Assembly: GCA_964030475.1 (NCBI GenBank)
Contig: CAXIPT010000034.1
Location: 62,001 to 126,000 of the forward strand
Source of the DNA: Tethya wilhelma
Lineage: Eukaryota; Porifera; Demospongiae; Tethyida; Tethyidae
Reading direction: 5' to 3'
Length of the DNA stretch: 64,000 nt
The notes beneath the pieces are model-generated. The model was not told the origin of the DNA. It ran no database searches and saw nothing but the letters and a program-made list of their open reading frames with translations. Shown piece by piece: positions 57,953-64,000 of the stretch. The position numbers were made by a program, and so were the translations under genes. The first letter of the stretch is position 1, and each line of letters starts with the position of its first letter.

Positions 57953-59059
57953 GTAGAGTAAGCGATCAATGCTCGGAAACCATCAATTATCGGACGCTAT
58001 TCTGACTTACCTGTGGGCGTTGCTGCTTCGAGACTATTACCATTAGACTGCTTGTGAAAATCTACTCCAGGTTGCGCAAACATCTAGCCCCACCCCTTTC
58101 TGTAACGCTTTCTGGCACGATTAAAGGGTGTGTCCGAAATAATCAATAGTCGGCCCAAAAAATCACATCTCGGACGGCAGCTCAAAACAACCTGTTAACT
58201 TGGGGTAGAGCTACCCAATCTGGAGATCAGAAAGTTCAGTTCTCTTGCTATTAATATTCCAAGAGAGGAGCTGATTACAGGCAGCAGTGTCTTAAACAAA
58301 ACCGTCATATCATTGAGGTCGAGCAATCGATTATCAAACATTAATTGTTAGCGTTTTCACTAATTTTAGGCACTTAGATGTGTAAGCAAGCAAGTTTGAG
58401 TGCAGAATCATTGAAAGAAATTAATTGTAAACTTCTGTGTGTAATTTGATATTGCTGTATTTAATTTTCTGACCGTTGTTTAATTGTTTAACAAGATTGC
58501 ACCCTACAAGGCTATTAGAAAAATCTATATGGATGCTATTTAGAAATAAAGGGAAAACTGGCATAGTATCTGCTAAAACAACTTGAAATTACATATTGAA
58601 GCTATTGATAAGCTTCTTTATATGTCTATACTATTAAGTATAGCTTACATTCACAGCAATTGCTAAAATTCAGCAAAACAGTAAAATTGGCCATTTTTTA
58701 TTGGATCGCTCAACCTCAATGATATGACGGCTTTGTTTGAGACAATGCTACCTGCAATCAGCTCCTCTCTTGGAATATTAATAGTAAGAGAACTGAACTT
58801 TCTGATCTCCAGATTGGGTAGCTCTCCTACAAGATTACAGGTTGTTTTGAGCTGCCGTCCGTGATGTGATTTTTTGGGCCGACTATTGATTATTTCGGAC
58901 ACACCATTTAATCGTGCCAGAAAGCGTTACAGAAAGGGGGTGGGGCTAGATGTTTGCACAACCTGGAGTAGATTTTCACGAACAGTCTAATAGTAATGCC
59001 CACAAGTAAGAATAGCATCGGATAATTGATGGTGTCTGAGCATTGATCGCTTACTCTAC
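57953..59059. repeat. Long palindromic element, about 360-bp arms
   Basis: Left arm 57953-58330 starts GTAGAGTAAGCGATCAATGC; right arm 58703-59059 ends with its complement. The arms share CAGATTGGGTAGCTCT and TCGGACACACC, and differ at scattered bases. The 370-bp middle is not palindromic. The left arm and part of the middle are duplicated at 29648-31500. No coding sequence. It is probably a large fold-back transposon. Confidence 0.75.
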
Positions 59060-59064
59060 AAAAC

Positions 59065-59393
59065 AAGAAATTAGTGTTTTTCGACTTAGAAATTTTCTAA
59101 GACAAAATTGTACATTTTTGACGTCAACCTTATTTTGCTTCAAAATCATTTTCTAGCACAAAAGAAACTTTGGTGAAAATTTACTTTTCAACACCTGGAA
59201 CATTCTTTTGAGTTAAAAACATTGTTTTTGAAAAAAAAGTTTTTTTCACAGTACAGAACAAGAACTTAATCTTTTTGGACTAAGAAAAGACCAAAAAGTT
59301 AATTTTGGACAAAAGACATTATTTATTTTGTCTAAAAAACATTTTCTAGCAGAAAAGAAACACTTTTGTGAAAATTTACTTATTGAAACATCA
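59065..59393. repeat. Satellite-like units
   Basis: About two diverged units with TTAGAAATTTTCTAAGAC, CATTTTCTAGCACAAAAG and AAAACATTGTTTTTG. Confidence 0.65.
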
Positions 59394-59397
59394 TTAA

Positions 59398-61436
59398 GGG
59401 TGGTCGGACATGCCCACGCACCGCGTTGCTAGGGAAATTTCCAACTTGCAAAAGACACAAAATATCAACTTTTCTGTCCAGATTTTTACACAAACAGGTA
59501 GCGCTAATGGATATCTAACTATACTGAGCACGCTAGAAAATTTTTTTTCTGAATAGCAGCTTTTTCACTGACTTCCAGTTTTCTGCCTATCGCATCTATT
59601 TCAACACAAACTAGAACGATCGAAGAGCCAAAAAGGAGGTATACCTACTTATTTTTAGCTGCTAAACACTTCTACGTATCGTTTTTCGCCATTTCTTGGC
59701 TGCTTCCACTGTCTTTGTTCGATTTTTTTTGACACACCCACTGATATAACCAACCAGGGACGAATAAATGGAAAAAGAATACGTACTTCTAAAGAGCTGA
59801 CATCAGGCAATTTTTGTTCTAAATTTGGCACTCTGGCAGTGATCACAAAGAGAGATTTTACACAAAGCGGTACATCAAAGAAGCTGCTCCTTTGAAGTGG
59901 ATTGTCTGCCTACGCGGTTTATTTAGTATTGAACGCGAGTAGAAAATAATTTGTACACATGGCAAATCAGAGTGAAATCTTTTGTGATCGTGGTAGCTGC
60001 TACAGAACGGCCAGCTGAGGTGAAATATGCTTGGTGACAAGGAGAGCAATGGTTGATGTATTACTGGAGGTCAGATTGGTCTACTCAAAGCTGCTAACTT
60101 CACCTCAAAGTGACTGACTGTTTTCTCTCTAATTGAAGAGCACCGAGATAAAACGAATCACACTGCTTTGTCGTTGGTTTTTCAAGATCCAAACTTCTGT
60201 CTTAGCTTCAGTCATGCTGGTGATGCTTCCATACTGCTGTGAAACTCTGGGACTACCTCAAGTTCTGTTCTGAAAGGAAGGTAATCCAATATAGTACTGC
60301 AAATTTATCATGTACCATGATGAGTGAACTGATTTGCTAGTGTAGTGTATGGTCTATAGCTCCATGTGTCTTTACTATTACCATAAAATGTGATTTTGCA
60401 TGCATCTACTCTGTGTGTGTGCTAAGTATGAATGTTTGAAGTGAGATTTTTTTTGAGAAAACAACATTATGGAGAGGTATATATACTTGTGTACAACACA
60501 AACGACAAAAATTACCAGGCTATAGCTGTTTAGGATAGTACGTACTCTTGACTTGTGCATGTTTGTCTCACTTCTTGTATCATTCTTCTTCTTTCAGTAT
60601 GGCATCTGTACACCTTGAAGTAGCAGAGCACTTTTCATATGGAGCAGAGATTCTACAGATACGCTCAATCTTGTAAGCAAAATAAAATACTGTTTGTTTT
60701 TTTGTTGATCACATGTCTGTTTTTTTTGTTTTTTTTTCCTTTTCTTTTTTTACAGATTTTATAGTAGGAGTGACAACATCGTACTTGTTACCTTGTGGTA
60801 CACCACAATCTATATTGGCAGAAAGTCATCCTTGTTTGGAGTCCTTTGGACTATACTTTGTCTCCTCAACAGCACAGTTCCTCGTTATTGAGTTTCAAGT
60901 TGGATTTAGCATCCATCTGTTCTGTCTTAGGAAACCAGCTCATATACTATACCATCCGGCTCTGTTGCTGTATCAGAGTCGTCTTGGTGGTCCACCTAAA
61001 GCCAACCAGTTCATAGACACTTTATTTTCTTTATTTTTTTTATTATTTATTTTCTGGCATTGATATAATATTTACACTAGCTCTATACTTCTGGAATACA
61101 AACCATTCAATTTTGATACTTACCCAATTACTGGTTATTGATGTGTATTATAGGACTGTTAAACTTTTTCTGTTGCTTCCATGAATACTTGCCACCTGGT
61201 GTCAGCCTCTTTTGAAGACCTCTTTCCCTTTGATGAGGGCTTGTTGTGTTGTAAAAAAAAGCAACAAAAAAGTAGCCAGCTGTCTAGTTGTAAAGATCCC
61301 GCGCAGAATCTTCATGCGCAATCATTCTATACTTCCGGTTGAGGTTTGTGGTGATGTTAAACGACACAATTATGACGCAATTCTTCCTGCCCGCGCTCTT
61401 CGCGCGATATTCGCGTGTTGCTATGTCCGACCACCC
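59398..61436. mobile_element. 2-kb TTAA-flanked element
   Basis: Ends GGGTGGTCGGACAT and ATGTCCGACCACCC are exact 14-bp inverted repeats, flanked by TTAA at 59394-59397 and 61437-61440. It interrupts the satellite-like array. No recognisable transposase; short frames inside (for example one at 60713-61063) have no domain support. TTAA targets fit piggyBac-like or Kolobok-like mobilisation. Confidence 0.8.
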
Positions 61437-61440
61437 TTAA

Positions 61441-61660
61441 AAAAAAAAATTTTTTTTGTGAAAAACTAACTTTTCTCACGGTACAGAGAAAATACTTAGT
61501 CGTTTTGACTTAGAAAATTTTCTGAGACCAAAAAGTACACTTTGAAAAAAAAAAGTTTAGTTTGCCTTGAAAACATTTTCTAGCTCAGAAGAAACACTTT
61601 GGCGAAAATCAACACATGAAACATTCTCTTCAGCCAAAAACATTGTTAAAAACAAAATTT
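61441..61660. repeat. Satellite-like unit after the TTAA element
   Basis: CTTAGAAAATTTTCTGAGAC and CATTTTCTAGCTCAGAAGAA continue the array of 59065-59393. Confidence 0.65.
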
Positions 61661-61724
61661 AAAGAATAATAAATTAGTTTTTGTGAGTGAATATGGAAAG
61701 ACAATCCACATGTACCAATGCTAT

Positions 61725-62525
61725 AAAGTGTAATCCAACTGTCTAAATGTAACGCTAATGTGGTAATGTAATCTCGGACAGTCCATATGTACCTATCCTA
61801 GTGTACAATGGGACATTGAGACAGATCTAGGACTGTCCTAGCCTCGTACCCAGGCTCCAGGGAGGGGGAAAAAAGGAGCCTGGTACACACCGTTTGCGCA
61901 TGCGCTAATTAAAATTTGAAAATCCACGTGTTCTAGGGAAATGACGACCCACAATTGTGGGCGTTCCACTTGATGACGCAGCCTAGGAAAAGCCTAGCGC
62001 CTATGGCATAAGTAAGTCATTGTAAACAACACAGTAATAATTAATGGGTTGAAAAAGTAGTCTAACAGGTAGAACTAGCATACTATATACAGCTAGTATT
62101 CTTACCACCCTGACTTTCCTCGTGCTAGCGAAGCCAGTGAGACAGGGTAGGTTAGGCGGCCTAGTATTATCTGGACACTGAGTCTAAAGTTGCTATTTGC
62201 TGCAGATTTTTGTGAAATAGGCTAAGGAGGTAGCCTGACAATCTTCATACTCTATATCAAGTTGACAAAGTCTTGTAAGATCGACGAGCATCCAAGGTCA
62301 GTCTTGCCAGTACATTTCATGATTTTACGATATTCATGACTTATGACGTCAACGTGTAGCAAGCATGCACAAGAATATCCAAGTCCCCAGAAAGTTGGGG
62401 TAATTAAGCGCATGCGCAAACGGTGTGTACCAGGCTCCTTTTTTTCCCCTCCCCGGAGCCTGGGTACGAGGCTAGGACTGTCCGTGTGTACCAATGCTAT
62501 ATAGTGTAATCCCAACTGTCCCTCC
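61725..62525. repeat. Short repeated host sequence around the MITE
   Basis: TGTACCAATGCTATA(A/T)AGTGTAATCC-type text occurs at about 61710-61740 and 62488-62512, with related GTCC and GTACC motifs between, indicating a small tandem repeat into which the next element inserted. Confidence 0.55.
61839..62474. mobile_element. 636-bp inverted-repeat element with 9-bp target duplication
   Basis: Inverted ends of about 70 bp begin TAGCCTCGTACCCAGGCTCC and include GCGCATGCGC near the inner edge. GGACTGTCC flanks both sides (61830-61838 and 62475-62483). A 9-bp duplication is typical of Mutator-like elements. No coding sequence; relics of the same family occur at 22017, 34684, 41786 and 47572. Confidence 0.8.
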
Positions 62526-62540
62526 TGTCCGTCCAATTAA

Positions 62541-64000
62541 CTGATTATACACTGAATTCTTTTGAAGTGAATGACATCATTCGGCGAAATTAATATTTTA
62601 AATTTTTAGTAGCTACGCCTTCTTTTTGTTTTTCTTCTAAAGTAAAGATTAGGCAAAGCTTTTTATATGATGCAGCTAAGCAGCTTACTATACTCCAGGT
62701 CTTGTTGCTTAGTGAAGTTTTTGCTGGTAAAAAAGCCTAACATACGGGAGGGTCAAATACGCTAGGAATATAGCCGCGCGTATAAAGCTTTTTTTCCAGC
62801 TAGCCAGCAACGCTTACAAAAGCGATGCTATGGCTATATAGCCTAACTATCCCTGTACCTACGTAGCAAGTTTTAAGCTTATCCTCTGAAGGGTCGTAGG
62901 AAAAACGTCGATCTAAAGTCGCCCATAGTGATCGTGGTCGTTAGTCGCTCAACGACGAGTAGCGCCACGCCTTACTAGTAGTTCTAAGTCTGACTTGATA
63001 TTTTAGTAGCGTAGTCCCTTACCTATTCGTATATAAAGTTTAAAGTTCAGGGCTAATTGCTTAGCTTGCAAAATAGTGCATAGTNTCTACATCGTCACTA
63101 CATACTTCATACATTCCCAAATTACTTAGTTGTGACATATTAAATCGGCCTTTGGAAATTGGGCCTTGTCACAGAAGGACTCCTTTAAATAGAGTGTGTC
63201 CGGTTTTACCTTAAATACACTAGAGATTTTGGTCACCTGGGTAATGTGTGGGTACTAAATTACAACTGCTAAATTGTAGACAGATAAAATTTCCAGATTC
63301 GTTCGTTATAATAATTATGTATGCAATTAAAAGTTTTATACGGCACAATTAAAATTAGCTAGGACTACGTAGCTATCACACTCTAAGTAACTTTGACAGC
63401 TAGACTACCTACCATGACATCTTTTATCAAAAATATGACATGCTTTTCTCCTTTTTACAATATGACACTCTCAGCTGCCATATTTGGACTTCAAATCAAA
63501 AAAAACGAAGAGCAAACTTCTTAGTTCTTGCACTTGACCTCGTGATTCCGTTACTGAAGTGTGCATGCGCACAAGATCTAATACATGTAGGTGTTCAACA
63601 AAAAAAATTAATTTTGATATGTGAGTCAACTGTAGAGCAACCATAGATAAAATTAATGATGTTGGGACTCTTGTTTGACAATGCATTAGTTATTTACATT
63701 AAAAGTTATACTTAACTAAATCATACTTTTATTGATCACTCAATTAGTGCTACGGTGAATACTGAATGGTTAATTGTAAGTACATTAAAAGAGCTTACTT
63801 AAATTGGTCGCCATCACTACTGATGGTGTTGTCTTATACCATTCTACACCAACGCCCCGTAAAATGGTGTAAGAGCGCGTAGCGTAGCATGCAAGCTCAG
63901 CAAAGCTAGAGCCACATGTCAAAAGACAGAAATCTCTGAAGTTGGTAGTTGCTGTGAGAGTTAGCCTGGACCTGAAAAAACAGTAAGTTATTGTTGTTAA
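62541..64000. other. No gene or repeat recognised
   Basis: AT-rich sequence with a single N at 63085. No supported frames, RNA genes or paired repeats were found. Confidence 0.4.

Noticed and set aside
57592..58640. A copia LTR of about 1 kb
   Set aside because: The TTTAA duplication, TG/CA ends and purine tract define a 221-bp LTR; the extra shared sequence is flanking DNA included in the segmental duplication.
60713..61063. Protein gene in the 2-kb TTAA element
   Set aside because: Hydrophobic, low-complexity frame with no domain, splice or homology support.

Overview
The window looks like AT-rich animal (metazoan) nuclear DNA packed with transposable elements. A marine invertebrate, perhaps a sponge, would fit the short GT-AG introns (72-78 bp in the cleanest gene), the mix of hAT, CACTA/EnSpm, Helitron, MULE, KDZ-like and copia elements, and the many small inverted-repeat elements. 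The species cannot be proved from the sequence. There are no rRNA, tRNA, operon or CRISPR features. One 79-N gap (19335-19413) and five single N positions (11247, 27593, 30244, 34599, 63085) mark joins, most of them inside repeats.

Layout. 1-7.2 kb: decayed ISXO2-like, CACTA/EnSpm and hAT transposase genes, the hAT one split by a small TA-flanked element, then a 1-kb repeat (called REP-A here) and a cluster of fold-back elements. 7.3-8.2 kb: the best ordinary gene, a four-exon minus-strand gene for an Arg/Glu-rich and RGG-rich protein of 229 residues. 10.8-17.4 kb: an OTU protease fragment, a second CACTA/EnSpm transposase with a likely accessory protein downstream, and a two-exon gene tail. 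17.4-22 kb: an inverted REP-A copy holding a TTAA-flanked insert, a tandem-repeat element, and a decayed multi-exon DDE-like gene. 22-29.4 kb: an OTU-carrying Helitron and a CARF/ALS2CR8-MULE gene. 29.6-34.6 kb: an inverted duplicate of 56.5-58.6 kb carrying three later insertions.

36.7-49.8 kb is the most interesting part. A roughly 13-kb unit has related 20-bp outer ends and inverted arrays of an 80-bp satellite just inside them. It holds two divergent genes: a minus-strand multi-exon transposase with KDZ-type cysteine clusters (CxC5/CxC6-like), a chromodomain-like segment and a DDE core, and a plus-strand P-loop, DUF3987-like helicase/primase gene. Inside an exon of the helicase gene sits a 3.4-kb transposon with 12-bp inverted ends, a 6-bp CAGCTG target duplication and an intact 709-residue transposase.

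49.8-64 kb: a second Helitron fragment, REP-A copy III, a complete but disabled Ty1/copia retrotransposon (5-bp duplication TTTAA, 221-bp LTR, half-tRNA initiator-Met primer site) lodged in satellite-like DNA, a long palindrome, a 2-kb TTAA-flanked element, a 636-bp inverted-repeat element with a 9-bp duplication, and about 1.5 kb with nothing recognised.

Family names come from recalled motif patterns, not searches. Insertion claims are stronger, because many are supported by an uninterrupted copy elsewhere in the window or by target duplications.
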